Source: Pontederia crassipes (Eukaryota > Streptophyta > Magnoliopsida > Commelinales > Pontederiaceae). From it: a stretch of 64,000 nt of DNA. The notes below the pieces were generated by a model, which had not been told where the DNA came from, made no database searches, and saw nothing but the letters and a program-made list of their open reading frames with translations. The position numbers and the translations under genes were made by a program. The stretch spans positions 57,441,146 through 57,505,145 of the forward strand of contig CM060193.1 of the NCBI GenBank assembly GCA_030549335.1, given 5' to 3'. Shown in pieces: positions 1 through 13,300 of this stretch (position 1 is its first letter; every line of letters starts with the position of its first letter).

Positions 1-3000
1 GACTTCACCCCAGTGCTTGGGCAAACGGCAAGGTCTCTCGTACATCGCCTCAAAAGGCATCATGCCAATGCTGGAGTGAAAGCTATTATTGTACGAGAAC
101 TCGATCAGTGGAAGATGCTCGTCCCAACTGCCGTGCCAATCCAACGCACAAGCTCGGAGCATGTCCTCTAATGTTCGGATCGTCCTCTCCGACTGCCCAT
201 CCGTCTGAGAGTGGAAGGCTGTGCTATAACTCAACCTGGTGCCAAAAGCCTTCTGCAGACTCTTCTAGAACCTTGATGTAAACCGAGGATCACGATCGGA
301 TACAATTGAGACTGGAATCCCATGCAGTCGAATGATTTCTCGTACATACACCTCTAGCAGACTTTGCACGGACTGCTTCCACTTGATCGGAATGAAGTGG
401 GCTGCCTTCGTCAATCTATCGACCACGACCCAAATGGCGTCGTGACCCTTCTGTGTCCTGGGTAGTCCTGATATAAAATCCATAGTAATGTTCTCCCACT
501 TCCATTCCGATACTCCTAGCGGCTTCATGAGTCCATATGGTCGTTGGTGCTCGGCCTTTACATGTTGGCATACTAGGCATCTGGAAACGTAGTCGGCGAT
601 CTCTCTCTTCATGTCATTCCACCAGAAATTGCGCTTAAGGTCCTTGTACATCTTCGTACTACCTGGGTGGATGGCGAACTCAGACTTGTGTCCTTCGTCG
701 AGCATCTCTCGTCGAACCACAACATCACTCGGAACCCAGAGGCAATTCCGATATCTGATTCCTCCGTCATTGCCGATCTTAAAGTCCTCTGGCTCATTCT
801 GACTCCTCTGGATCATCTTCATGTATTCTTCGTCTGTCATTTGTGCCGTCACAATCCTGCTAATGAGACTCGGCTGTAACTAGTGTGTCATCAGGATTGC
901 TCTGTGTCCTGTAGCTCGAGGGTTCCACTGGTTTAGTTCCTCGATCATCTCATATCTGCGCAACTGGAGGAATGCTAGGAAAGCCTCCCATTTCCGACTA
1001 AGAGCGTCGGCTATCGAGTTTGCTTTGCTGGGATGATAATTGATCGCAAATAGTAGTCTTTGAGGAACTCCATCCATCTTCGTTGTCGCATGTTGAGTTC
1101 CTTCTGGGTGAAGACGTATTTCAGGCTCTTATGGTCAGTGAACACTTGAAATTCTTCACCGTATAGGTAGTGCCTCCAAATATTAAGTGCGAATACAATC
1201 GCTGCCAACTCCAAATCATGTGCCGGATAATTCACCTCGTGCTTCTTCAGCTGTCTCGAGGCGTAGGTGACTACCTTCCCATGTTGCATTAAAACACATC
1301 CTAGACCAGTGCCGCAAGCATCTCTATAAACAGTGTATCCTCCGCTTCCTGATGGCAAGGTGAGAATCGGAGCGGAGGTCAATCTGTGCTTCAATTCCTG
1401 GAAGCTATTCTCACATTTTTCCGTCCATATAAATTTTTCATTCTTCTTCGTCAGATGAGTGAGAGGGGCTGCTATCTTCGAGAAGTCTCGGATAAAATGC
1501 CGGTAATAGCCCCCTAAACCGAGGAAACTATGAATCTCTATAGCATTCTTCGGCCGAACCCAGTTGGACACTGCCTCGATCTTTGCTGGATCCACTGCGA
1601 TGCCTCATCGGAATACAATATGTCTTAAGAACATCATCTGCTCCATACAAAACTCGCACTTGGAGAACTTTGCGTAAAGGTGGTGCTGTCGCAAAATTTC
1701 CAAGACAATCCATAGATGCTCTCGGTGCTGCTCCAGGCTGGAGGAGTATATCAAAATGTCATCTACAAAGACGATTACAAACTGATCTAGATGCTGCTTG
1801 AACACCCTGTTCATCAAATTCATGAACGATGATGGGGCATTCGTTAGTCCGAAAGGCATGACCATGAACTCATAGTGTCCATATTGCGATCGGAAAGCAG
1901 TCTTCGGCACATCCTCTTCGGCTATCCTCAACTGATGATAGCCGCTCCTCAAATCAATCTTTGAAAATACTGAAGCCTTAGATAGTTGGTCGAATAAGTC
2001 GTCGATCCTGGGCAGTGGGTACTTATTCTTGATCGTGACCTTGTTCAACATCCGGTAGTCGATGCAGAGGTGTAAAGATCTGTCATTCTTCTTTACAAAC
2101 AAAACCGGAGCACCCCAAGGGGAGACGCTAGATCGGATGAATCCCTTGTCGAGTAACTCCTGAATCTGCTTCTTCAGCTCTAACATTTCCGCCGGGGCCA
2201 TACGGTAAGGAGCCTTGGAGATCGGTGTCGTCTTCGGTGCTAACTCAATCCTGAAGTCAATCTCTCTCTTTGGCGGTAATTTGGAGATGTCGTCTAGGAA
2301 GACGTCTGAAAAATCTCGTACCACATCTATCTGTTGTAGAGCTGGGGTAGGAGCATTGGCTATCGTCACACTGGCCAGGTATTCTCGACAACCTTTCTGT
2401 AAGAGTTTCTGTGCCTTTATAGCTGACAATATGATTCCACTGTCTGACTTCGATGTGCCTCTGATCGTCGTCTTCTTTCTTCCCTTAGTGTCGATAATAA
2501 TCTTCTTCTGTTTACATATTACCGACGCATCACGGTATGACAACCAATCCATCATAAGATGATGTCGTAGTCCACCATGGGAATTACAATTAAATCAGTA
2601 GAAAAATCTTTCCCATCCACTACGATTGGTACTTCAGGGAGGTACTTTGTCGTGCGGAGGTTCCCATTGGCGTCCTTACATTCATATTGTGCTCCATCCC
2701 TTTTATAGGTACAGGAAGGGTGGAAGCACATATCTCAAAAATAAATGAGTGTGAAGCACCCGAATCAAATAGTACTAACATAGGCAAGCCAGCAATAGAA
2801 AGACTACCCCAGATAACCTCGTTATCCTGCGGTGCCATATCTGCCTGGACATTGTAGAGACGTCCTAGTACTCCTCCTGAGCCTCCCTAGTTCTTTGCCG
2901 GGCAATCTCGGATATAGTGTCTGACTTTCCCGCATCCGATGCAGGCACCTGTCCTTCGACGACACTCCCCTGAATAACTCTTACCACAATAAGCACACTC

Positions 3001-4041
3001 ATGTCTGGCCTGCTGTGATGGTGCTGGCAGCTGTAGGGGAGGTGGGTGTGCCGGTGCTTGCCTTTGCTGTTGATGCTGAGGTTGAGGCTGAGGCGGACGG
3101 CGTGTCAAATGGTGAGGGGCCTCAGGGCGTGGCCACTGGTAGGGCTGGTGGCGATGATCCGGGTGTGTGTCCTTACGAGGTGGGCGATGATCATCCCATC
3201 TCGGCTTAGCCGACTCTGCAGCTCGTGTTGGCTCCTTCTTCAGTTCTTCACACTGCATCTGGATCTCGCGCTCAATCTTGTATGCCATTCGAACAGCTCC
3301 ATATAAGTCAATCTCTGCGCCGTAAGTCACTCGCTCGCGGATGGTGTGGTGAAGTCCGTCTATGAACTGCTCGACGCGGTCAGCTTCATCCATCTTGTTT
3401 TTACTGTAACGTTCCAATTGGATGAAGCGAGCATGGTACTCTGCCACAGTCAAGTTGGCTTGGCGCAATTCTTTGAACTCTTTAGTCTTCTCCTTTCTTC
3501 GGTAAGCTGGAGCGTACTGTATTTCAAACAGCTCTTTAAAGCTCTCCCAAGAAATAGTTGCCTGACCTGAGAATCTAGTAGCATGCGTCGTTTCGCACCA
3601 GTCGCTAGCCCGACCAGTGAGCATGTGAACTACGTAACGGACCTTGCTATCTTCACCGTATCTGCCAGTGACAAAGAGATTCTCCATCCGAGTAAGCCAT
3701 TGAACAGCCTCCTCGTAATTTACTGCCCCTCGAAAGTATGGCGGGTGCAGTTTCAGGAACTCCTGAATCGTATCCTCCCAATGAAGAGTCATCACTGGTG
3801 CTGGAGGAGGGTACGGTACCGTGTACATCAGTGCTGAATACATGGGCTGCTGGGATGGTGGCGGAGGCTCTTGTGGCTGTACAGGAGGTAGCGCCTGCTG
3901 TAAATCATCCCCGACCTGACTCCCAGGGACGGAGTCAGGTCCCTCAGTCACAGTGTCTGGGGTGGCCGTCGCACGGTCAACACCCCGTCCGCGCCCACGG
4001 CCTCTGCCACGTCGGGCCGTGGAGCGTGTCGTATGAGCCAT
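1..4041 (-). mobile_element. Ty3/gypsy LTR retrotransposon coding core (fossil, Tekay/Del-like)
   Basis: Minus-strand remnant of a Ty3/gypsy element that runs off the left edge. Parts in order, from high to low coordinates: gag (about 4.0-2.9 kb) beginning with an Arg/Gly-rich tail and ending in a CCHC zinc knuckle (CIGCGKVRHYIRDC); an aspartic protease piece (about 2.85-2.6 kb) with the LFDSGASHSF motif; reverse transcriptase (about 2.4-1.6 kb) with the FVDD active-site motif; RNase H (about 1.6-1.0 kb); integrase (about 0.85 kb to the edge) with the HHCC zinc-binding region. Gag and integrase resemble the Tekay/Del chromovirus lineage; the chromodomain, if present, would lie outside the window. 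The coding region is broken in roughly five places, so the copy is a fossil. Age cannot be estimated because only one LTR could be in view. Confidence 0.9.
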
Positions 4042-6511
4042 CTATCATATTAAGATCATTCATTTCAATAAATAATCATATTTAAAATTTAAACATATCA
4101 TACTTACAGGTGGTAGCGTTGCGTGACGGTGGCTCGGGGCTTTGCATATGGACCATACTTAGACCTTAACTTCTATAACTAGGACATCTTTTCATCTTTT
4201 GAAGAGCTCTTCATCTTTAAAGGGAATACCATTGCATGAAACTGATGATACAACTATCTAGACATCATATGCACGTGGGGGATCAGTGCCACGACGAACC
4301 CCGTCGGGTTAGGATGACCTCGCCACTGGCAAAAGGAACCATCCGTGGGAGAAACTCCCGCCTAGATAGAGCAAATGGTAACCCATGAGGGGGGCCTATT
4401 ATGAGGCAAGAACATCATCCCTCATCGTACATGTGCCTGTCTTTCGATTTATCGATCAAGGCAAATGCAGGTATTCATCTTTCGATGGATCTTTGTTTGT
4501 TTAGAGAATCTCGTGGATGGAAGTCTATTGAGAAGAATCAGGTTTAAGATGTCAAGATCATGACTTCCATTCAATACGACAGATGCCCAAAAGTCACGGG
4601 TCATCTGTCGAAAATATTTCGGTCGACCGAAGGAGTGCGGTCGCCGCTTTTCATCATGTCATAGTTCATAATCATTCATCTTCATGTTCATGAGGGTCAT
4701 CATTATTTCGAAATCATGGTCATATTCATGGATCGCAAAGTGCGAGAAAAACATCGTTATCGTCCTTAGTCTAATTTAGCATAATCATACTTTGTTAAAT
4801 TCCGTGAGGAGAAATTGATGGTCAAGTTCAGTGAAAGGCATGGTTTCATAAAGAATCAGAGAGTACAATATTCGTAGGATTAACATGAAATTAGATCAAG
4901 GGTGTCTTGTTAAATCAAAAGTCGGAGAAATTGTAAATATAGAAATCGGCCAGAACCCGAGCCGAGTAAAGGAAACCCGGGCCGAGTTGGCCTTTTAGTC
5001 AAGCTCGATCTGTCAGGATGACGACCGAGAGGAAAACTCGGGCCGAGTGGAAGAAACCCGGGCCGAGTTGGCTTTGATCAAGCACGGTCTGTCGGGATGA
5101 AGACCGAGAGGAAAACCCGGGCCGGGCACAATTTACACCTAGGCCGAGTTGAGAAGACGATCGAGTTGGGAGAATCGATTCTCACGATCGTCTTCTCCGC
5201 GCGAAAACCCCGAGTTCTGAGGAACCCGGGCTGGGTCCGATCGAATCGTAAAAATAGGTTTCGCTATTCATCTTTTCCGGTGATCGCCGGAGGTTTACAA
5301 CAGAACTAGTTACATCATAGGCACACATTCATGAAATAGAAAACGTCTAAGGTCTAATACACAGCAACCATAGTCCTAAGCATGCATCTAACAGTAAACT
5401 ATGACTATGACAGTTCATACATTCATATCATCTCGGATCAGATTGTTCATGCATATAATCGTTCTATTTTCATACATTTACGTCCTTGCATAATCAGTTC
5501 AGTCATACATATCATCATGGCAGTCGGATCATCATCTTAACATACTAGGGAGCATGAAACATTCGCATTCGCGGATCAGTTCAAGGGGGTTTAATCAGGC
5601 ATGCATTGTTCGTTTAGAATCCGATTTATGAAAAAGATCCCGAAGTCCACACACTTTGAAGCCTAAGGAGTTGAGGTTCATCCTAAAGTCGTTCATGTCC
5701 TACCCTGCCCTTCCCATCATCGGAGCTGGCCGTCGACGTCCTTCCGTGCTCTCTGTTCGCGCACATCGGGAAAAGAGGGAACGGCCGAGTGAGAATGAGA
5801 AGATCAGAGTCATACGAACGACAAGAAGACAGGGGCATTTTCTCACCGCTTAAGGCTGCTGCTGTCCGCCTGCGTCGGAGCTGACCTCCGACGTCGTCCG
5901 TGCTCGCCGCTGTCCGTTCGTCGGAGAGAAAAGAGGATGAGTGAGGAATGAGGTCCGAATGGTGAGAACAAAGGGAAAACAAAGAGATGGAGTAGAGGTC
6001 GGGCCCTTATAGTGTCGATGTTCCTCTCCGAGTGTTACTTGCTCTCGCCGGAGATGTTTGTCGACGTCGCCTGCTCCTCGCCCGCTGTTCGTGCACCGGA
6101 GAAGAGAACAAAAAATGAGTGAGGACGCAGTTCGGCTAGGAGAAAATCGAGCAACAGAGGGGAGAAAGAAGAGCCCTGGGCGCCCCTTTTATAGAGAGAT
6201 GGAAAGAGGCCGGTCATCATTCCTCCCATAGAAATCCGGCGGCAGGATTGTCGTGCCATGTGTCCATCGTGGAGCTGCGAAGTCAGCTCGGACATTGGGG
6301 CTCGGCTGTGCGGGAGAGAGAGACACAGAGAGAGAGGCTTGGGAAGAGAATGAGTGGAGAGAGAGTGTGCTGCAGCAGTACACGACGAGGAAGAAGGATA
6401 GAAGGGGAAATAGGTAAATAGAAAAGGACAAAGCTTGGAGAAAAGGGGAAAGTTGGCTTACGTTTTCATCATTGTCTTCCTTTTTTTTTGTCCTCTGACC
6501 GTGTTGTTACA
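4042..6511 (-). other. Probable 5' leader and LTR of the Ty3/gypsy fossil
   Basis: No gene is visible here. The stretch lies immediately upstream of gag on the minus strand, where the 5' LTR is expected. It shares wording with the LTR-like part of the second chromovirus remnant (around 13.9 kb), for example 'GATCAGTGCCA' near 4.28 kb. A candidate 5' LTR terminus, TGTAACA on the minus strand, lies at about 6511. The 3' end of the LTR and the primer-binding site were not resolved. GC-rich patches with repeated 'GCCGAGTTGG' wording occur at 4.95-5.25 kb. Short open frames at 5.7-6.4 kb match no family. Confidence 0.5.
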
Positions 6512-6539
6512 TCAGAGCTCTATGAAAACATGATATATC

Positions 6540-6838
6540 CTTAGAGGTGATAGATCCTTAGAACTTTAACTCTATTTCCAACCGAAGTTGAACCATTACA
6601 ATCAAAGATAAAGATCTTGGGGATTAGAGTCTTAGAGTAAGGTTCAAAGCTCTAAGTTATAGATACTTATTACAACCTTTGGGTATCCTAACAGGTGATC
6701 GATCCTTAGAACTTTAACTCTCTTTCCAACCGAAGTTAAACCGTTACAATCAATGATAAAGCTCTTGGGGATTAGAGTCTTAGAGTAAGGTTCAAATCTC
6801 TAAGCATATAAATAATTAAATAGCGTTAAAGCTCTAAG
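6540..6838 (-). repeat. Two ~148 bp satellite-like units, minus orientation
   Basis: Two head-to-tail units with the wording 'GATCCTTAGAACTTTAACTC', 'CTTGGGGATTAGAGTCTTAG' and 'ACCTTTGGGTATCCTAA'. They are the reverse complement of the units that form the tandem array at 7862-9310, so the same satellite occurs in both orientations a little over 1 kb apart. Confidence 0.75.
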
Positions 6839-7861
6839 GATCTAGCACCTCTTAGAAATAGCATTCACTCGTAATTCTTTTAGCCCTCTCTTTTACTTCT
6901 AAATAACATCAACATCTGTTTAGAGTCGCATTTTCTTGAATGTTGTAGACCCAACATTGCACTAGATTAGTTGCACCTTTGACATCGCATTGACCTAATC
7001 CTCTTGATTCTTTATGGGATAATATCAAATGTAGTTACCATGTGTTGTAATAGTGTAGACAAACATCAACCTTCACTTTATACTTGCCAAAGGTGGAACC
7101 TCCCATAATTAGGATAGGAGTCATTATACTGCATTTTACAAGATAGGATTGGAACCTTACTCTAGAGTTATATGAACTATTACTAATAAATTATTACTAA
7201 TTTAGGATTGGGATAGGGATAATATTACTTATACATATTATATCAAGTATAATACATAGAGGTATAATTAGAAATACATATAATAATTATTTTTTACTAT
7301 CATAATTATAATACATAGAGGTTAATGATATCCTTAGAGTAATCCTATAATCATAGTTAGAGTGCAATCAATAAATATGACATCCCACCTTTTTCAACTT
7401 TTATCTTTTTACTTTATTAATTATCTTTTCTATTTTAGTTCATCATGTATCAGAGTATACTTTTGGATTATAAATAATGATAAGCTCACCTCTAAGTATA
7501 TAAATAAGTAAATAGCATTAAAGTTCTAAGGATCTATCACCTCTTAGAAATAACATTCACTCGTAATTCTATAAGCTCTCTCTTTTACTTCTAATAACAT
7601 CAACATCTGTTTAGAGTCGCATTTTCTTGAATGTTGTAGACCCGACATTGCACTAGATTAGTTGCACCTTTGACATCGCATTGACCTAATCCTCTTGATT
7701 CTTTATGGGATAATATCAAATGTAGTTACCATGTGTTGTAATAGTGTAGACAAACATCAACCTTCATTTTATACTTGCCAAGGGTGGAACCCCCCATAAC
7801 TAGGATAGGAGTCATTATACCGCATTTTACAAGATAGGAGTGGAACCTTACTCTAGAGTTA
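6801..7861 (+). repeat. ~370 bp direct duplication (6801-7170 and 7493-7861)
   Basis: The two blocks match almost base for base, with only scattered differences by eye. They start at 'TAAG(C/T)ATATAAATAA' and end at 'CCTTACTCTAGAGTTA'. They are separated by about 320 bp of AT-rich sequence with no gene. The first block overlaps the end of the inverted satellite pair and the second abuts the tandem array, so the duplication is part of the same repeat structure. No coding potential is seen. Confidence 0.8.
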
Positions 7862-9310
7862 TTCGACAAAAGTCTTAAAGTTCTAAAGATCTATCACCTC
7901 TTAAGATACCCAAAGGTTGTAATAAGTATGTATAAGTTAGAGCTTTGAACCTTACTCTAAGACTCTAATCTCCAAGAGCTTTATCATCGATTGTAATGGT
8001 TCAACTTCGATTTGCAATAGAGTTAAAGTTCTAAGGATCTATGACCTCTTAGGATACCCAAAGGTTGTAATAAGTATGTATAAGTTAGAGCTTTGAACCT
8101 TACTCTAAGACTCTAATCTCCAAAAGCTTTATCATTGATTGTAATTGTTCAACTTCGGTTTGCAATAGAGTTAAAGTTCTAAGGATCTATGACCTCTTAG
8201 GATACCCGAAGGTTGTAATAAGTATGATTTAAAAGGTTCAACCGAAGTACGTTAAGGATATTGTTTGTAATGAGTGCAAGATTATAAGTTATTATCATTA
8301 TAATCTAAGGTAATAAATTATTAGTAAAAAAATATTTAATAAGTACTTATCATAGATACTAAGTATAGAGGTTATAAGTATTTACTATAATATATCAAAT
8401 AAAGTTTGACTAAAGGGTTCAATCAGTATATAAAGCTTAATCACCTCTTAGGAGCCATAATGGATACACAAAGGTTGATCATAGGTTATAGATCATTGAT
8501 TGTAATTAGAGTCTTTTATACTCTTGATATAAGGGTACCCAAAGGTTCAAATGATACTCTAAGGATACATAGGTTATTAGTTCATATCATTGATTTATCA
8601 AGTACAATCATTGCCTATAGAACTGCCTTATCAAATATTTTTACACATCCTTTAGTTCATATCATTGATATATCATTAAACCTCTAAGTATGTATAAGTT
8701 AGAGCTTTGAACCTTACTCTAATACTCTAATCCCCAAGAGCTTTATCATTGATTGTAACGGTTCAACTTCAGTTGAAAATAGAGTTAAAGTTCTAAGGAT
8801 CTATCACCTCTTAAGATACCCAAAGGTTGTAATAAGTATCTATAACTTAGAGCTTTGAATCTTACTCTAAAACTCTAATCCCCGAGAGCTTTATCATTGA
8901 TTGTAATAGTTCAACTTGGTTGGAAATAGAGTTAAAGTGCTAAGGATCTATCACCTCTAAGGATACCCAAAGGTTGTAATAAGTATCTATTAGAGCTTTG
9001 GACCTTACTCTAATCCCCAAGAGCTTTATCATTGATTGTAATGGTTCAACTGTGGTTGAAAATAGAGTTAAAGTTCTAAGGATCTATCACATCTAAGAAT
9101 ACCCAAAGGTTGTAATAAGTATCTATAACTTAGAGCTTTGAACCTTACTCTAAGACTCTAATCTCCAAGATCTTTATCATTGATTAACGGTTCAACTTCG
9201 GTTGTAAATAGAATTAAAGTTATAAGGATCGATCACCTATTAGGATACCCAAAGGTTGTAATAAGTATCTATAACTTATAGCTTTGAACCTTACTCTAAA
9301 ACTCTAATCA
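7862..9310 (+). repeat. Tandem array of ~145 bp satellite-like units
   Basis: About seven imperfect units carry the same wording (for example 'AAAGTTCTAAGGATCTAT' and 'ACCCAAAGGTTGTAATAAG'), starting near 7873, 8022, 8168, 8780, 8930, 9064 and 9205. An interruption at about 8225-8690 contains only degenerate versions. Unit length varies from about 135 to 150 bp. There is no coding signal; the one open frame at 8406-8687 is repeat-derived. Confidence 0.75.
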
Positions 9311-11040
9311 TAATACATTAACCAATTCTAATTGATATAATCCTATATAGTTTAATGTCAATCAATGAGTTATACTAGGTGGAATAGAGTATATTTTGAA
9401 TGCCTATTAGGTAACTCATTATGTTATTTTATATGAGTTAACTACTATTAACTAAGGTTAATTACAAGGATATCCTATAATTATGATTAATGATATCTAT
9501 AAATATCAATGGAAATAGATGTATAAGGATATGCTATAGTAATAAGTAATTAGAGTAAATAACTTATTATATTGATTGTAATAAGAAGAGGAACATTACC
9601 TATAGCACTTCAGTTATAAATTATTTTATAAGGTATGCCACAAACATATATAATTAGATATATATATATTGCTATTTATCAATAACGTAAATTTCCTATA
9701 ACTAAGAGATATATGCACCTTTAACTTATTATGAGCATATTATACCCAAAGAGTTTAAATAATCAATGATCAATAAGGGTTATAAATAATAGTTAGGATA
9801 ATTATTTGTGATAGGTTATAAACTATCATTACTTAGATAGTTTATTAAATACTTATAATTATTTCTTATCTAAGTTATAGTTTATAAAGTATTATTATAA
9901 CCTAAATACAATATAATATTTCTCTAATTATTACATAAAGGATAGTTATGTTCCTAAGGTTGAATGTATAAACTTAATAGTAGCTAATAAATATACATCC
10001 ACTTAAGTATATACAAGGATAATATCAATATAGAACTATAGCATCTATAATAATTAACGATATTATGGTTAAGACATACATTAATTGATATAATAAAGTA
10101 CTTACAATCCATACCTTATTACTTATTAACTACCCAAACGTTTAATACCTATACTTTAACAAATTCTTATGGTGATATTAATTACATACCCAATTAATAT
10201 ATTTACTTATATTAAATATAATGTACATCTACTTTTCAACATTAGATTAATAAGTATGCTACAGCGGTATCCATTACAATATACTATTTCCAAATACTTA
10301 TATCATATAATTAGAGTATATTATAAGTCTAACTTATAACTTATTTAACAAAGGCTTAACCTTATACATTAGTTTTGGTTATCTCCAAGAACAATGATTA
10401 GATAACCTTCCTTTTATTTAAATCATTAGAGTATAAGGTAGGTATCCTTGACTATTAGATTGATTGTATAAGGTTGTAATAAGTATCTATAACCTTTTAT
10501 AAAATACTTAGTCCCCGTAATTTCAACCTTATACCAAGCTCATTGGGGAAGTTAAATAACTGGTTGAACCATATTACAATAGATACTTATCTTCATCTAT
10601 AGACTGAGTATCCTTCGGTTGGGAATTATACACGAAATATGTTATCCTGAAGATTGATTATAGGTTGGATAAATTCTCTACATCTTGTCATAGATCTCTA
10701 TTATAATTTATTATTAATGATTTTATCGATCAACTATTATATCATGGAATAGAGTAAGGTATGACAATAGAACGGAGCAATAGTAATAATTAACCTTTGA
10801 GTAAGACGGGGTTGATGCTCTTAGGATAACAAGTTATTTACGGTTCAACTAGTTGTAATTCAAAGCTCTCTTTTGTATTTCATAGTCCTTACTAAGTATT
10901 TATTTTTACACATCTTATAGGCTCTAAAATAATTACCCCGATCTTCTGCCAGAATATCAGAGCATCAAAGATTAGTTTAATAACCAATATTTCCCCGATC
11001 TGCTAACTAAATTATTAAATAACTCTTTCAACCTTTGGGC
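9311..11040. other. AT-rich gene-free stretch
   Basis: Low-complexity AT-rich DNA with scattered degenerate pieces of the neighbouring satellite (for example 'AGGTTGTAATAAGTATCTAT' near 10.46 kb). No gene, RNA or mobile-element ends were recognised. Confidence 0.5.
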
Positions 11041-11054
11041 ATTTATTTTTTAGT

Positions 11055-11490
11055 GTGAGGGAAACTGACATCCCACGAGCCTCGTGGGACGGAGGAAGGG
11101 CAGTTCCCATCCCACGGGGCTCGTGGGAAGGATAAATGCCGTCCCACGATCCTCATGGGACGGAGGAAGGGGAGTTCCCATCCCAGTTGGGACGGGAAAC
11201 TACCGTCCCACGAACCTCGTTGGAAGGAGGAAGTGCATCTTCCCGTCCCACGGTGCCGTCCCACGAGGGCATGGGACGGCATAAGTGGATTTTCTCATCC
11301 CACGGTCTCGTGGGATAGTATTTTCCCATCCCACGGGCCTCGTGGGATGGCGGAAGCGCACTGGCTCGTGGGACGGCGGAATCGCATTTTCCCATCCCAC
11401 GGCCTCGTGGGACGACATTTTCTCGTCCCACGGGCCTCGTGGGACGGCGTTTTCCCATCCCATGGGCCTCGTGGGATGGCGCCCAGTCAA
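11055..11490. repeat. GC-rich array of TCCCACG..CGTGGGA palindromes
   Basis: About eleven copies of an imperfect palindrome, typically 'ATCCCACGGGCCTCGTGGGA', spaced roughly 30-45 bp apart and linked by wording such as 'CGGCGTTTTCCC'. The block is sharply GC-rich inside AT-rich DNA. Each copy could form a short hairpin, and the array reads similarly on both strands. That explains why several overlapping open frames run through it in both directions without any recognisable protein. Spacers are repeats of each other rather than unique, so it is not a CRISPR-like array. Confidence 0.85.
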
Positions 11491-13300
11491 ATAATAATAA
11501 AATAATTTAAAATTGCACCTCCCCTGGCTGGTCCTCCACACCACACGTCGCGGATGGGCCTTCCGAGCCTGCGGTATAATTTAAGGAATCAAAAGTATTT
11601 TACATATTTAGTTATCCTAAGGGTGTTATTTTATAATTACAAATATTAAAGAGATTTGAACCTTACTCTTAGGGATACTTATTAAGGCACTAGAAGGATA
11701 AGTTAGTATAACCTCTATATAGAACTTAAGTTAAGATGTATAGTGATGGGGAAACACATTACAATATGAACCTTAACGTATCAAATATTTTATACTAGGT
11801 GATATAATTAACTATGGGATATATAGTTGATCACTAGCTGATCATATTAAGTTTTCACTTCATTACACTTAATCTCATATGTATCGAGCCCCAAAAATTG
11901 CCTACATTTGGTTAATTATGCCTAAAATGCATGCATTTATCATTTCTGCATAACACCAATCTGCACTTGGTAATTGAGTTGATTTCACTAGCTGTTTTAC
12001 CCCTTACTTGTTTAATTTTTATTTGTGAACTTTGATGCTTGTTGTTCTTGCCCTTCTAGCAGGTTTTACAAGGCTGCATCCTGCTGGAAAAAGGAGGGGG
12101 GACCACTGCATTGTTGCCCAAAAGCTATGAGCATCCTGTTGGAATTTCAAGGGGACCAGGACAGGTGGCTTGAATCAGAAGAATGGAAGCTTCTGATTTT
12201 CATCCAAGGGTGATTAAGGACCATATAAAAGCTGAGAAATCTGGAAAAGAAAAGGAGAGACTCCATTAGCAAGGGTGCTGGACCAGAGAGAGCTGAGGAA
12301 GAAGGAGAAGGCATTGCTGATTGCTGATTTCTGTCGATGGATTTCTGTTATCTATTTTCAGAATGGATTTCATTGCTTTCCTCTTGTATTTTGTATTAAT
12401 CTTTGTATCTACAATGAGCTAAATTCTAGCTCTCCTAGGATAGGGTAGTAGTCTAATTACATGTTATGAATGGAGTTTGAATAATGTTGATTTCCTAATC
12501 TGATATTGATACTATTCTGATATTCTGATTTCTGATTTCTATGGAATCTATTTTGTCATTGTGAAATCCTAACTTTAAAGGCAACCAAAAGGTTGATTTA
12601 TGATTTCCTTCTTGTTCAGAAATGAATCAAGATGCAATGATGAATTCTTAGATTCCACTATGTGATTATGTGTTTAATGCATCCAATTAACTTGTGTTGA
12701 TGTGGACCTCATTTGCATTCGCAGCTGAGAGGTTGATTTTAAGTCCCCTTGATGTTTAGAGATAAACCAAGGGCATTAGCATTTGTGTTGGATTTAATTA
12801 CATTTCTGTTTAGTTAGTTGAGTCAATTGTTCCACTATTATGAATGTGGATTAATTGTGGTATCAATTTTAGACTTACTGATTGCCAAATCTGAGAGGAC
12901 TTTGGCAATATCAGTAAGGTGCTAATTCTTGTGCCTAATGATACCTCAATATCAGTAAGGATCCCTTTCTAATTCAACATAGCTAACCTTCATATGAGAA
13001 TATGATAATTAGTCCTGATTTAATTATGCTGTGAAAACAACTTTTTTTTGTTGAATCAGATTTGACTTTGCATTGTTGAATTGTTCCAATCCATTCATAA
13101 CTGAATTAGATGAACCACATTCCTAGGAGAATCTCACATTAATAGTTAATCCCCTTTAATTTTTCAGTTCAGTAATTAGATTTCATTTTAATCACTTTTA
13201 TTATAACCTCTAACCACTAATCATCATACGCTATTAGTTATCCTCTAATTAAATTGCTATCCACTATCAAACCGTTATCCGCTTATCAAACTGCTAATAA
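11491..13300. other. Gene-free stretch, possibly LTR-derived around 12.0-12.6 kb
   Basis: No gene is recognised. The segment from about 12.05 to 12.5 kb has a TATA-like 'CCATATAAAAGC' followed by a transcribed-looking region containing 'CAATGAGCTAAATTCTAGC'. That wording reminds me of plant LTR retroelement LTRs, but no termini were found. The remainder is AT-rich with no signal. Confidence 0.3.

Noticed and set aside
11055-11490. CRISPR-like repeat array
   Set aside because: The organism is a plant, the 'spacers' are repeats of each other and unit spacing is irregular.
11043-11544. Several overlapping open frames with repeated SHE/GMGK-type wording on both strands
   Set aside because: They come from the palindromic array; frames exist on both strands at once and match no protein.
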